The translations under genes were made by a program, and so were the position numbers. Positions 26,801 to 34,799 of a stretch of 64,000 nt of DNA are shown here, piece after piece (the first letter of the stretch is position 1; every line of letters begins with the position of its first letter). The notes beneath the pieces were generated by a model, which did not search any database, was not told where the DNA came from, and saw nothing but the letters and a program-made list of their open reading frames with translations. Origin of the DNA: Desulfosarcina ovata subsp. ovata (GTDB lineage: Bacteria > Desulfobacterota > Desulfobacteria > Desulfobacterales > Desulfosarcinaceae). The DNA lies in the NCBI RefSeq assembly GCF_009689005.1, contig NZ_AP021879.1, positions 6,047,724-6,111,723 of the forward strand. The letters run 5' to 3'.

Positions 26801-28049
26801 TGGGTTTGCATTCGATCAACTCCAGCCAGGTCCGGATGTTCTGCAGGTGGGCGGTGTTGACCTGGATCTGCCAGTCATTGCCCACGCCGCCGAGCATGGG
26901 GGTCTGGAATCCTAGGTCGACCATTTGATCAATGAAGAAATTCACCAGATCGATTTCATCGGTCTGGTAGACCGCCTGCCCCATATTGAGCGCACAGGTC
27001 AGGGTGGTGGCCGGGAACTGCACCGTCTGGGTTTTGAGGATCTTAAAGGTTTTTTCGATCAATTCACCGACGTTGCGGTAACTTTCATTCTCGATCAGCC
27101 AGCCCACGGTGCGGTTGATGTCCCGCAGGACCTCCTCGTGGACCAGGTTGAGTCCGGATATGCCCATGATGTGAAAGAGAAAAATGACTTTCCAGCCGTT
27201 GCCCTGGCTTTTGTTGTTTCCGCTTTCCAGCAGGATTTGGGGCATCTTGCGATATCGTTCGACGATGGTGCCGAAGTCGGTCAGCGCCAGCAGTTGCTCG
27301 AAAATGGCCTGGGCATCGGCGCCGGGCTGGTTTTCAATCTCCTGCAGCCGATTTTTCAGGTCGTTGAGGACCGCATGGGAGATCGTTCCGAAACAGGCCT
27401 TCACCCGGTCGGGTTCCGGAAGGTCGCCGGCGGCGGCCTGAAAACTCTCCCAGGGATCTTTCAGGCTGAGCCAGAAGTCGTAGGTGGCCCGGAAGGCCCG
27501 GGTCATGAGCCGATTCAGTCCCTGATAATCGTCGATGATGCCGCTGCCGCGTTCGCCGAACTGCTGGACAATTCGCTTGAGCGGATAAAAACTTTTCACA
27601 AAGAGAAAAAAGTGCTCGTCCGGGCAATCGTGAATCCGCCTGAAGGCCTTTTCCAGAACCGGGATAAAATCGGCCAGCCGTTCGCGTGCATTGGCGATAA
27701 TTTCCTGAAGATAGCGCAATAGGTTGTCTACCGCTTCGACCCGAACACCGTCGTCAACATCCGCATCGATGACTTCGAGGAAAATATCCACCATGGCGGC
27801 GGTGGCTTCCACGCCCCGTTCATGGGCCTGAAACAGGTGAAAGTAGTCCAGCGCGTAGGTCCGGGCCTCGCCCACGATGAACTGCCAGTTGCGGTAGGGA
27901 TGACTCAGTTCGCCCAGAAATGTGTTCACCCCTTCCATCAGACCGTAGTAACGGGACATGACCGCCTGGATGCATTCATAGCGGGCATCGATGGTGACGT
28001 CGACATAGGTGCTGGCCAGGTTGGCTTCAAGGGCTTTTGACTTGATCAT
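23874..28049 (-). CDS. Giant PPDK-like protein without PEP/pyruvate barrel
   Basis: 1391 residues. About 1-897 match no domain I know; they are helical and acidic/hydrophobic with no membrane segment. From about 898 there is a PPDK-type ATP-grasp domain (GNKGLNLLKLKNLGLPVPPG, then IFSVRSGASISQPGMMETFL, VQEMVFG, YLLQTRDM). At about 1260-1391 lies the swivelling phosphohistidine domain with GGLTSHASVVAHRLGKTCVVGC (catalytic His1331). It ends there, so the C-terminal barrel that binds PEP/pyruvate in PPDK is missing. It could phosphorylate itself from ATP and pass the phosphate to another protein or to a substrate held by the long N-terminus. It precedes gap directly. Confidence 0.88.
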   Translation of the reverse strand: MIKSKALEANLASTYVDVTIDARYECIQAVMSRYYGLMEGVNTFLGELSHPYRNWQFIVGEARTYALDYFHLFQAHERGVEATAAMVDIFLEVIDADVDDGVRVEAVDNLLRYLQEIIANARERLADFIPVLEKAFRRIHDCPDEHFFLFVKSFYPLKRIVQQFGERGSGIIDDYQGLNRLMTRAFRATYDFWLSLKDPWESFQAAAGDLPEPDRVKACFGTISHAVLNDLKNRLQEIENQPGADAQAIFEQLLALTDFGTIVERYRKMPQILLESGNNKSQGNGWKVIFLFHIMGISGLNLVHEEVLRDINRTVGWLIENESYRNVGELIEKTFKILKTQTVQFPATTLTCALNMGQAVYQTDEIDLVNFFIDQMVDLGFQTPMLGGVGNDWQIQVNTAHLQNIRTWLELIECKPIWSSRLLSCLIIEIALAGIFIKDTDLFPMDITRFLNSRIGPVFNLAKQLTRLFPAYFNDIGAEGQLRDISTHLDEITHRRDILIHFLRKQSHVESSNRIIRFMEAVLHFWQTRDKAPLQPFVPPDIYEQINVSGRYIDGVNRLITGLEKKGLELPAELLETDDGRIRAMLADVSGKDPIDTERVALIAAFYKLLYHKYQLDYKSLRHHMDQLDRESFPDLDHLQAALDEPDLKTRLFMLMEYLQHLKEVIVSEESFEIRADIYKKRHITIDIPSMYGSYHERKFDALGLTFRIESLVNVLFEELVDQINLGLITRATFHDIYDRLTLFDKALRLDGIYSVELERQLDLLAHALEVRGFTFTQYLDIFKGFAVAVKNIINDYFNNIHGQNLTRILAQMPIDRIMEKYLPRESGVDTEKLKHRISEIFFRDRIATSLGLQQLDLFLTRILNTLFHQSSMLPKDKLHLLLNFDPQRIITGLDQVNDNAVGIIYMGNKGLNLLKLKNLGLPVPPGFIVTTEAFRCRGLIDGFAPVNKNFRQQVRRHITHMQKITGKRFGDPTNPLIFSVRSGASISQPGMMETFLDVGINEKIATGLAHKMDNPWFAWDNYRRFLQCYGMAFGLERDDFDAIIAEFKAKLGIPLKKGFTGQQMKMVALAYKKRIQDNGVEIPEDPLDQLFMTINAVFASWESHRAQTYRKIMGISDDWGTAVTVQEMVFGNISHQAGSGVFFTHNPRWSGDTLSPWGDFTLENQGEDVVAGLVRTLPISVKQQEIEMRDTDITLETHYPAIYAAIRKWAATLIYKKGWSPQEMEFTFDGPSADNLYLLQTRDMAIRERKAVLAFDINSDPENYLGHGIGVAGGAMSGRAVFSLEEIDYWREAETGSALILIRGDTVPDDIKEIHAADGLLTARGGLTSHASVVAHRLGKTCVVGCGSLECSEKEKIARFNQVVIRSGDHISIDGREGSVYQGIMKIREA

Positions 28050-28270
28050 GCGTATGGCTTTCTACGCCCATCCGGCCGTGACCCTGTGTTGGTGGATGGA
28101 CACGTTATCATGGTTCCTCCAGACGTCCGCCAGTTCGATTCTTCGTCAAACTAACAGAGGGCAGCGGTCATTTCAAGCTGAGGCGTCGGGACGATGAAAA
28201 AAAGATGAGGTGACGAGCCGGGGAAAATCGGCCACTGGAACGGGAAAACGAAAGCACCGGAACGAACAGG

Positions 28271-29065
28271 TCAGTTTTTTTGGTGTCCCAGTTCGGTAGA
28301 AATGTCTGCCGCGGCCTGGCGAACCAGTTCCAAGGCATGGCTGACCTGCTTTGCATCGGTGTAGTCAGGAAAGGGGATGGCCGCCCCCAAAGCGGCAACC
28401 ACTTTGCCGGATACATCCCGGACCGGCGCAGCGATTCCCAGGATTCCCGGATGGGCCTCACCGGTTTCGATGACATAGTCCTGCCTGCGAATATCGGCCA
28501 GGCGCTGGTAAAACCGTTCCGGATCGGTGATGCTTTCGGGGGTATGGGCTTCGAGCGGATAGACCGTCAGAAGTTCCTGAACTTTTTCCATGGGCATATC
28601 GGCCATCAGGACCTGCCCCAACATACCGAAATGGAGCGGCCGCTGCTCCCCGACGGAAGAGGAGATTTTGATCCAGCCGGTTCCCTCGCGTTTGTCCACA
28701 TAAACCAGGTGGTCCTCCAGGCATTGGCCCAACAGGACATTCAAACCGGTTTGGTCCCGCAATCGCTCGATATGGTTTTCCGCCGCTTTGCGGACCGAGA
28801 AACCGGCGTGGACCACACTGCCCAGTTCAAAAAGGCGCAAACCCAGCTCATAGATCTTGGTCTGTGGATCCTGTTTGAGATAGCCGCGGTCGGTCAGGTT
28901 GGAGAGCAGACGTTTGGCCGTGGTTTTTTTAAGGCCGGTATGCGTAACCACATCGGAAAGATTCAATTTTCGTTGCTGAAAGGTAAACAGGTCAACGATA
29001 TCCAGCGCCCGATCCAGCGCCTGAACGTGGTAGATGGATTTTTTTTTATTGGTATTTTGTTCCAT
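28271..29065 (-). CDS. IclR-family transcriptional regulator
   Basis: 264 residues. N-terminal winged helix (about 12-75: ALDRALDIVDLFTF, then LKKTTAKRLLSNLTDRGYL) and the C-terminal IclR effector domain (GLRLFELGSVVHAGFSVRKAA, later HPGILGIAAPVRDVSGKVVAALGAAIP). It is upstream of and co-directional with the PPDK-like/gap genes but separated by 221 bases, so it is a candidate regulator of them. The effector is unknown; IclR proteins usually sense small carbon metabolites. Confidence 0.92.
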   Translation of the reverse strand: MEQNTNKKKSIYHVQALDRALDIVDLFTFQQRKLNLSDVVTHTGLKKTTAKRLLSNLTDRGYLKQDPQTKIYELGLRLFELGSVVHAGFSVRKAAENHIERLRDQTGLNVLLGQCLEDHLVYVDKREGTGWIKISSSVGEQRPLHFGMLGQVLMADMPMEKVQELLTVYPLEAHTPESITDPERFYQRLADIRRQDYVIETGEAHPGILGIAAPVRDVSGKVVAALGAAIPFPDYTDAKQVSHALELVRQAAADISTELGHQKN

Positions 29066-29312
29066 ATAATGAACCCTGCGTTCCCAGGCTATGGGACAAG
29101 TGTCGCCCTGTCAAGAGATAACTTGTACCCATTTGCATGAAATTGTGGTAGTTAACGAATGTGTTCTGGAATCATGGGGTTGGCACCTATTTCAGGCTTT
29201 TTGCAGGCTGTCGGGAGTGGGTGATTTAAATGTCGACGGCGTCGGCAAGACCGGGGACCGTCCCCCAAAACATCGTCAATGGGCACCGCTTCACGCCATC
29301 CGGGTTAACGTC

Positions 29313-31559
29313 ATGACTGAAAAAGAGATATACCTCGATGATGCTGCGCAGCAGCTGTTCGCGCAGTTGGAGGGGATCGAGGAACATAAAAAAGGCCGAA
29401 CGGCCGCGGAGATGATGGCCGACAGCCTGGTCGCGGAACAGAAACAGCAGGATGTCTGGCGGATCCTGCTATGCGAAATCGTCCAGCATATTGCCGCCTA
29501 TCTGAAGCATCTGGATCTGGATGCCAACCCCGTTGAAGAACGTCAGACCTTTGACCAGCTTTCGGAAACCCTGGCTAAGCTTGCCCAGTTGTCCAATCCC
29601 ACAGGACGGATTCTGGTCCGTTACCGGGGGCGTTCCGGTGGCAGCGACATCCCCGAACGGCTGGATTACGAGATCCTTTTCGGTAATATGGTGGTGGATT
29701 TCGACCTGGTGCCGACGATGATCAAGCGCCATGGAACCCTTCTGATCAACCTGATGACTCAGTTGCTGGATGCTTTCGGCATTTTTAGCGACCGCGGTAT
29801 CAACAACCTTTACCTCAATTTGCCCAAAGGCGACCCGGAATCCCTGAAGCGGCTGCGCCTGAGCCTTCATCTGCTGTCCCGTCTTTATCAAGCCTCCGAT
29901 AACCCGCACGAGCTTGTCCTGGGGGGCGGGCAAAAACAGGTGGTGCCGGTTGTTGCCGACGAGAAGGGTGATCCCAGTGTCAATCTGACCCTGGTGGCCG
30001 GTGTCAACCGGTTGAATGCCAAAACCATGCGCGGCCTGGTCGCCAAAGTGAATGCCTGGATCCAGAAAAAGGAAGCCTCGCAAGAGGGGTGCCGGTTTAC
30101 CAGCGTTTACAATGCGATCTTCGGTCTGCCAAAAATCAGTGCCCAACTCATTCCGCCGCCGCTGGAGATCAACAACGTGGACTGGCTCATGCGCGAGGAG
30201 AGCGAGAAAGCCTTTTCCCGGGAGAAGGCCAAAGTGGCCCGCATTATCGCCAGCGTGGAAGCCTCTCCCGAAAAAGTGGCCAAAGTGATCAAAAGCGTTT
30301 ACGGAGATGATTATCCCAAGATCAATTCCCGGCATCTGGAGGAACGCCTGGGGCTGTCTTCGAGCCTGCTCCAGACCATCGACAGCAAGCCGAGAAACGA
30401 GGATGCCCGGCGGGAGGTCCTGACCAACCTGCAAAAGCGCCTGGATACCGTCAGCGACGATGTCTTCGACAACCTCTACGCCAGCCGGTCGGCCAATGGT
30501 ACGGCAGATGACGGTGGTACGCTTATTGGCACGGTCCACCGGCAGTTGTATAAAATGGTTTCCTTTTTCAAGGGGCGGTCCACCACCCGCAAAAAATTGA
30601 CCGCCATGGTGAACGCGGCGATCCGGTTTGAAGACGCCGACTATGAAATCCTGGCCCGGGATTTCCGCATTGACATGGAAGAGGCGCGCCAGTTGGTGGA
30701 GACGCTCGGAAAGTGTTTCAACGAGAAAGGGCGCTTTGTTAAATCGGCATTTGTGGAAGGCCTGCCACGGTTTGCCCGCTACGAGAAGAAGATTTTCGAA
30801 TTCCTCTGGCGGCATCTCAAAGATGTCATCGGTGCTGAGGATCGCACCGCCTTTCTCAATTCACTGCAGATCCTCACCGACCGAATGAAACAGCCCAAAC
30901 GGGCCTTCAAGATTTTACTTGAAGATTTCCTCAAGGATCCCGAGGAGCTTCAGTTTTCGGATGCCAAGGCCCTGATATTGGGCAATCTGATCCTCCACGA
31001 ATATGACAAGTCACTGGCGGATATTGAAATTACCCCCGAGGATATTATTTTTAGCCAGCGCGGTCTTGACGAGGAAGTGGCCCGTTATGCCGCGTGGCGG
31101 CTGGACCGCGACCAGGAACTTTTTTTTACCAAGGTCCGTACGGTTCACCAGGATTTGTGCGAAGCGCTCGAACTGGGGATGACCCGCAAACAGCGCATTC
31201 CGGCCAAGGATCTTCTGGGGCTGGAGCGGGAACTCTACATTTTTCTGTCCATGGTCGAAACCATCGTGGGACGGTCGGTTCTGCGCAGCGCGGTCAACGA
31301 ATACGGCAGCCCGGAATCGGACCTCTACTTCCTGAAGGAGAGCGACCGGCTCATGTCCCATCTGCTGCAGAATCTGCGCATCGCCATCCGCGGGCTGGCA
31401 CATATCGGACGGATGGAGTGCATTCCCGCTCTGGAAGCCGTCAAAGCCCGTGAGGAGATCTTTCAGCGCCTCAAGAAAACCAAGCTGCACCGGGATCAAT
31501 CGCGAAAGATCACCGAGTGGGTCGATGAGGCGGTCAAGATCGTCAAGTTTCGCGCTTGA
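29313..31559 (+). CDS. Large uncharacterised cytosolic protein, 748 aa
   Basis: No known domain is recognised. From the ATG at 29313 (MTEKEIYLDDAAQQL) it is a soluble, mostly helical protein rich in charged residues, with no signal, membrane segment or Cys cluster. Segments at about 260-400 (SLHLLSRLYQ, EEASREKAKVARI-like) and 620-740 look like long helices. The longer frame from 29091 is rejected because the extra 74 residues are low-quality sequence across the intergenic region. It is divergent from iclR and followed by a 197-base gap. Its style (large, helical, no catalytic motif) resembles the N-terminal part of the neighbouring 1391-residue protein, but I could not show homology. Confidence 0.75.
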   Translation: MTEKEIYLDDAAQQLFAQLEGIEEHKKGRTAAEMMADSLVAEQKQQDVWRILLCEIVQHIAAYLKHLDLDANPVEERQTFDQLSETLAKLAQLSNPTGRILVRYRGRSGGSDIPERLDYEILFGNMVVDFDLVPTMIKRHGTLLINLMTQLLDAFGIFSDRGINNLYLNLPKGDPESLKRLRLSLHLLSRLYQASDNPHELVLGGGQKQVVPVVADEKGDPSVNLTLVAGVNRLNAKTMRGLVAKVNAWIQKKEASQEGCRFTSVYNAIFGLPKISAQLIPPPLEINNVDWLMREESEKAFSREKAKVARIIASVEASPEKVAKVIKSVYGDDYPKINSRHLEERLGLSSSLLQTIDSKPRNEDARREVLTNLQKRLDTVSDDVFDNLYASRSANGTADDGGTLIGTVHRQLYKMVSFFKGRSTTRKKLTAMVNAAIRFEDADYEILARDFRIDMEEARQLVETLGKCFNEKGRFVKSAFVEGLPRFARYEKKIFEFLWRHLKDVIGAEDRTAFLNSLQILTDRMKQPKRAFKILLEDFLKDPEELQFSDAKALILGNLILHEYDKSLADIEITPEDIIFSQRGLDEEVARYAAWRLDRDQELFFTKVRTVHQDLCEALELGMTRKQRIPAKDLLGLERELYIFLSMVETIVGRSVLRSAVNEYGSPESDLYFLKESDRLMSHLLQNLRIAIRGLAHIGRMECIPALEAVKAREEIFQRLKKTKLHRDQSRKITEWVDEAVKIVKFRA

Positions 31560-31629
31560 GAGCCACCCGTCCGATCCGATGGGGGTGCCTGCCGGCATCG
31601 AGTTATTTTGGGCTTGACCAAAAAATTGC

Positions 31630-31658
31630 TTGACCTCTTTTGGGCTTATGCTTATTTT
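31630..31658 (+). promoter_or_regulatory. Candidate promoter of the MinD/NifX operon
   Basis: TTGACC (31630-31635), a 17-base spacer and TATTTT (31653-31658) give a plausible sigma-70 promoter about 100 bases before the first gene at 31757. A similar TTGACC lies 16 bases further upstream. Confidence 0.45.
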
Positions 31659-31756
31659 CCGGCAAAGCTAACTGATTGGCGATTGATCAGGTCACCATGC
31701 AGGCGGTGGCTCCGGGAAGGAGACCGGCGGCCTGCTTTTTTGAGAGGATACAGCGT

Positions 31757-32611
31757 ATGATTATCAGCATTGCCAGCGGGAAAGGCGGAACCGGCAAGAC
31801 CACCGTCGCCACCAATCTGGCGGTTTGCGTGGATGGTCCGGTCCAACTGCTGGACTGTGACGTTGAGGAGCCCAACGCCCATTTGTTTTTGCAGCCGACT
31901 TTCCATGAGACGCGTACCATTACCACGCCGGTGCCGGATATTGATCTTGAAAAATGTGATGGATGCAAAAAGTGCATGCAGATTTGCCGATTCCGGGCGA
32001 TTACCGTGATCGGTGATACGGTGCTGAGTTTTCCCGAACTGTGCCACAGTTGCGGCGGATGCACGGCGGTCTGCCCCCAGGGCGCCATCACTGAAACCGG
32101 TCGCGAACTGGGGGTGATGGAGTTCGGACAACGGGATGGTCTGGACTTTGTGCACGGACGCATGCGGGTCGGCGAAGCCATGGCCCCGCCCCTGATCCGC
32201 ACCGTGCGCGGGGAGACCCAAAAGGACAAACTGGTGCTCATCGATGCACCACCAGGGACATCCTGCCCGGTGATTGCCGCCATGAAGGATACGGATTTCG
32301 TTCTTCTGGTCACCGAACCGACGCCTTTCGGCCTTCACGATCTCAAATTGGCTGTTGAAGCGGTGAAAATATTGAACATTCCCATGGGATTGGTTATCAA
32401 CCGTGCCGACATGGGGGATGACCGGGTCAGGGCGTATGCCCAGCGCGAAGATGTTCCCATCCTGATGGAAATTCCCTACGACCGGCAGATCGCCGAAAGC
32501 TATTCCCGCGGGGAGCTGTTTGCCCTGGCCATCCCCCAATGGAAGGCCCGTTTCCGAGAATTGTACGACCATATCCAAACCTTGACCGGAAAGGGGGCCG
32601 AAAAAAGATGA
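31757..32611 (+). CDS. MinD-superfamily ATPase with inserted ferredoxin domain (first copy)
   Basis: 284 residues. Deviant Walker A SGKGGTGKTTVATNLA at the N-terminus places it in the MinD/Mrp group. Between about 60 and 115 sits a two-cluster ferredoxin: CDGCKKCMQIC and CHSCGGCTAVCPQGAI, two C-x2-C-x2-C-x3-C sets for 4Fe-4S clusters. Then LIDAPPGTSCPVIAA, the switch/Walker B region. The family occurs in anaerobes in pairs with NifX-like proteins and is thought to handle Fe-S or metal cofactors; its substrate is unknown. The start at 31757 has GAGAGGATA upstream; its stop overlaps the next gene by 4 bases. Confidence 0.93.
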   Translation: MIISIASGKGGTGKTTVATNLAVCVDGPVQLLDCDVEEPNAHLFLQPTFHETRTITTPVPDIDLEKCDGCKKCMQICRFRAITVIGDTVLSFPELCHSCGGCTAVCPQGAITETGRELGVMEFGQRDGLDFVHGRMRVGEAMAPPLIRTVRGETQKDKLVLIDAPPGTSCPVIAAMKDTDFVLLVTEPTPFGLHDLKLAVEAVKILNIPMGLVINRADMGDDRVRAYAQREDVPILMEIPYDRQIAESYSRGELFALAIPQWKARFRELYDHIQTLTGKGAEKR

Positions 32612-33483
32612 AGGAACTGGTTATTCTGAGTGGAAAAGGGGGAACCGGCAAAACCAGCCTGACGGCATCTTTTGCCGCTCTGGCGGGTGGCTGTCTGCTT
32701 TGCGACGCCGACGTGGACGCGGCCGATCTGCATCTGCTCATGCAGCCCGACGTCAAGCAAACCACTGATTTCCAAGGCGGCGGCGTGGCGGCCATCGATC
32801 CTGATCGCTGTACCGCCTGCGGCACCTGTATCGATCTTTGCCGCTGGTCGGCGATCAGCGAGGATTTTGTGGTCGACGAGATCTCCTGTGAAGGTTGCGG
32901 GGTGTGCGTCGATTTCTGTCCGGAACAGGCCATTGATTTTCCGACCAAGACCTGTGGACAATGGTTTATTTCCGACACCCGCTTCGGCCCCATGGTGCAT
33001 GCCCGCCTGGGGATTGCCGAAGAAAATTCCGGCAAGTTGGTGACCCTGGTGCGCAAGGAGGCCAAGACGCTGGCCGAAGCCAAGGGCATCGATCTCGTCA
33101 TCACTGACGGCCCACCGGGAGTGGGTTGTCCGGTGATCGCCTCGGTGGGCGGTGCCACCAGTGTCGTGATCGTTGCCGAGCCCACGGTTTCCGGAATTCA
33201 CGATATGGCCCGGGCCATCGAACTGTGCCAGCACTTCAAAGTGCCGGTGATGGTCTGTATCAATAAATATGACCTCAATCTGGAAAACAGTGCTACGATC
33301 GAGAAAATGGCGCGTGAAAGCGACCTGCCGGTAGTTGGCCGGGTTCCCTTTGATCCGGCGTTTACCCGGGCGATGGTGCAGGGCCTGACCTTGGTGGAGT
33401 TCGATGCCGAGGGCGATGCCGCCGCGCACCTGCGACAGGTCTGGAACACCATTATGCAAGTACCGGCCATGACGGCCGCTTAA
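32608..33483 (+). CDS. MinD-superfamily ATPase with inserted ferredoxin domain (second copy)
   Basis: 291 residues, paralogue of the preceding gene. Walker A SGKGGTGKTSLTASFA; ferredoxin insert CTACGTCIDLC and CEGCGVCVDFCPEQAI; TDGPPGVGCPVIASVGG. The ATGA overlap with the first copy predicts coupled translation and probably a heterodimer. The insert ends in a longer segment (FPTKTCGQWFISDTRFGPM) than the first copy, so the two are diverged rather than a recent duplication. Confidence 0.93.
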   Translation: MKELVILSGKGGTGKTSLTASFAALAGGCLLCDADVDAADLHLLMQPDVKQTTDFQGGGVAAIDPDRCTACGTCIDLCRWSAISEDFVVDEISCEGCGVCVDFCPEQAIDFPTKTCGQWFISDTRFGPMVHARLGIAEENSGKLVTLVRKEAKTLAEAKGIDLVITDGPPGVGCPVIASVGGATSVVIVAEPTVSGIHDMARAIELCQHFKVPVMVCINKYDLNLENSATIEKMARESDLPVVGRVPFDPAFTRAMVQGLTLVEFDAEGDAAAHLRQVWNTIMQVPAMTAA

Positions 33484-33517
33484 ACGACAACCGATTTGGA
33501 AAGGAGTACCACGTATC

Positions 33518-33904
33518 ATGGAAAACGGAAGAATTGCAGTCCCTTCGATGGATTTGGGGGGGCTTGACGGAATGCGGGCCGGCCATTTTGGTCATTGTGA
33601 CGTTTTTACCCTGATTGATGTGAAGGATGGGGCCATCGAGAAGGTTTCCACCCTTGCCAACGAAGCTCATGTGCAGGGCGGCTGCATGGTCCCGGTGAAC
33701 CTTTTGGCATCCAACAGCGTCAACGCGCTGATCGTGGGGGGGATCGGCATGCGGCCGTTGGCGGGATTCCGCCAGGTCGGCATCGATGTTTACCATGACG
33801 ACCAGCGTCCGCAGATCCGGCCGGTGGTGGAAGACCTGATTGCCGGCAAACTGGCCATGATCACCAACGACCAGGTGTGCGGCGGTGGCGGCGGCGCCAA
33901 CTGA
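33518..33904 (+). CDS. NifX/NifB-type dinitrogenase cofactor-binding domain protein (first)
   Basis: 128 residues with the ribonuclease-H-like fold of the Fe-Mo cofactor-binding family: GHFGHCDVFTLIDV near residue 22, VNALIVGGIGMRPLAGFRQVGI near 68 and a Gly/Cys tail VCGGGGGAN. No nitrogenase genes are seen, so it probably carries some other iron or iron-sulfur species for the two MinD-like ATPases. It starts 34 bases after them behind AAAGGAG. Confidence 0.9.
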   Translation: MENGRIAVPSMDLGGLDGMRAGHFGHCDVFTLIDVKDGAIEKVSTLANEAHVQGGCMVPVNLLASNSVNALIVGGIGMRPLAGFRQVGIDVYHDDQRPQIRPVVEDLIAGKLAMITNDQVCGGGGGAN

Positions 33905-33929
33905 TCATCAACCGAAGAAAGGCGAACCG

Positions 33930-34289
33930 ATGAAGATTGCGGTAACATCCACAGGAACAGATCTGGACGCCCCGGTGGATCCCCGGTTCGGGCGGGCAGC
34001 CTATATACTGATTGTGGACAGCGATACCCTTGATGTGGAAGTGCTGGATAATGCGGAGAATGTCAATGCATTCAAGGGGGCCGGAATTCAGGCGGCCACC
34101 ATGATCAGTGACAAAAAGGCGGACGTGTTGTTGACCGGATACTGCGGTCCCAATGCATTCAAGACCCTGGAAGCGGCGCAGATCCGGGTCGCCAGCGATG
34201 TCAGCGGGACCGTGCGCGAGGCTGTTGCGGCCGCGGCCGCCGATCAGCTGACGTTCTCGTCCGCACCCAATGCCGAGGGCCACTGGTAG
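33930..34289 (+). CDS. NifX/NifB-type dinitrogenase cofactor-binding domain protein (second)
   Basis: 119 residues, same family as the previous gene: MKIAVTSTGTDLDAPVDPRFGRAAY at the start and ADVLLTGYCGPNAFKTLEAAQI near 67. Conserved Arg/Gly at DPRFGRA and a single Cys in GYCGPNA. The start at 33930 with AAAGGCG upstream is preferred to the in-frame ATG at 33885, which lies inside the previous gene. Likely partner of the other NifX-like protein. Confidence 0.9.
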   Translation: MKIAVTSTGTDLDAPVDPRFGRAAYILIVDSDTLDVEVLDNAENVNAFKGAGIQAATMISDKKADVLLTGYCGPNAFKTLEAAQIRVASDVSGTVREAVAAAAADQLTFSSAPNAEGHW

Positions 34290-34318
34290 CCCGACAGGCG
34301 ATTTGATGTATGTGTAAA

Positions 34319-34360
34319 CGGCAGTGCCCCCCGTCCATGGGGGCGAAACGGGCACTGCCG
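34319..34360. repeat. Perfect 11-bp stem-loop before the Gly/Cys-rich gene
   Basis: CGGCAGTGCCC (34319-34329) and GGGCACTGCCG (34350-34360) are perfect reverse complements; the 20-base loop contains a further CCCC/GGGG pairing. No T-run follows, so it is unlikely to be a terminator. It ends 10 bases before the AAGGAGG ribosome site of the gene at 34380 and may protect or process the message, or control translation. Confidence 0.6.
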
Positions 34361-34379
34361 CCACCCAAGGAGGTGACCC

Positions 34380-34559
34380 ATGCCAAACAAAGACGGAAGC
34401 GGCCCCTGTGGCAACCGGCCCGGTAAAGGGCAGGGGGGCTGTGGGGCCGGAAAAGGGTCCAAGGGCGGTGGTCGTGGCGGTGGAAAAGGACGCTGCGGTG
34501 GCCAGGGGGCCGGCGGTGCTGGGAAAAACAGCGCCGGTGGCTCGCCGGGTAAGGCATGA
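34380..34559 (+). CDS. 59-aa Gly/Cys/Lys-rich small protein
   Basis: Starts MPNKDGSGPCGNRPGKGQGG and is made almost only of Gly, Lys, Ala, Ser, Arg and Cys, with four spaced Cys residues. It has a near-perfect ribosome site (AAGGAGGTGA) 5 bases before the ATG and a clean stop at 34557. The opening MP..DG.GP.G resembles the small Gly-rich DUF5320-type proteins often found beside NifX/MinD genes in anaerobes; this is a remembered pattern and was not checked. A metal-carrying or disordered partner role is plausible. It follows the second NifX-like gene by 90 bases and a hairpin. Confidence 0.75.
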   Translation: MPNKDGSGPCGNRPGKGQGGCGAGKGSKGGGRGGGKGRCGGQGAGGAGKNSAGGSPGKA

Positions 34560-34799
34560 TTCTCCTAATGACGGAAGAAATGCCGCCGACCATCGGTGAA
34601 GACGAGTAAGGACTTTCTCATTCCCATCAATCATGCAGTCTGCGGCGGCACCTTGAGACGATTCAGGAGGCGGTTTGTCTTCATCAACGGCCGGAACAAT
34701 TTCAATCGTTGCTCATGTGTGCTGCCGCAATGACAAGTCTGTCTTTTTGTGACCTGGATCGCCTTTTTTCGTTTGTGTACCCCCTCGTGAGGCGATTGC

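Noticed and set aside
29469..30815. 448-codon frame on the minus strand
   Set aside because: Antisense to the 748-residue gene, with the His/Gln/Gly-rich sequence typical of such shadows.
33518..34289. Part of a nitrogenase cluster
   Set aside because: NifX-like domains alone are widespread; no nifHDK, nifEN or nifB is present.
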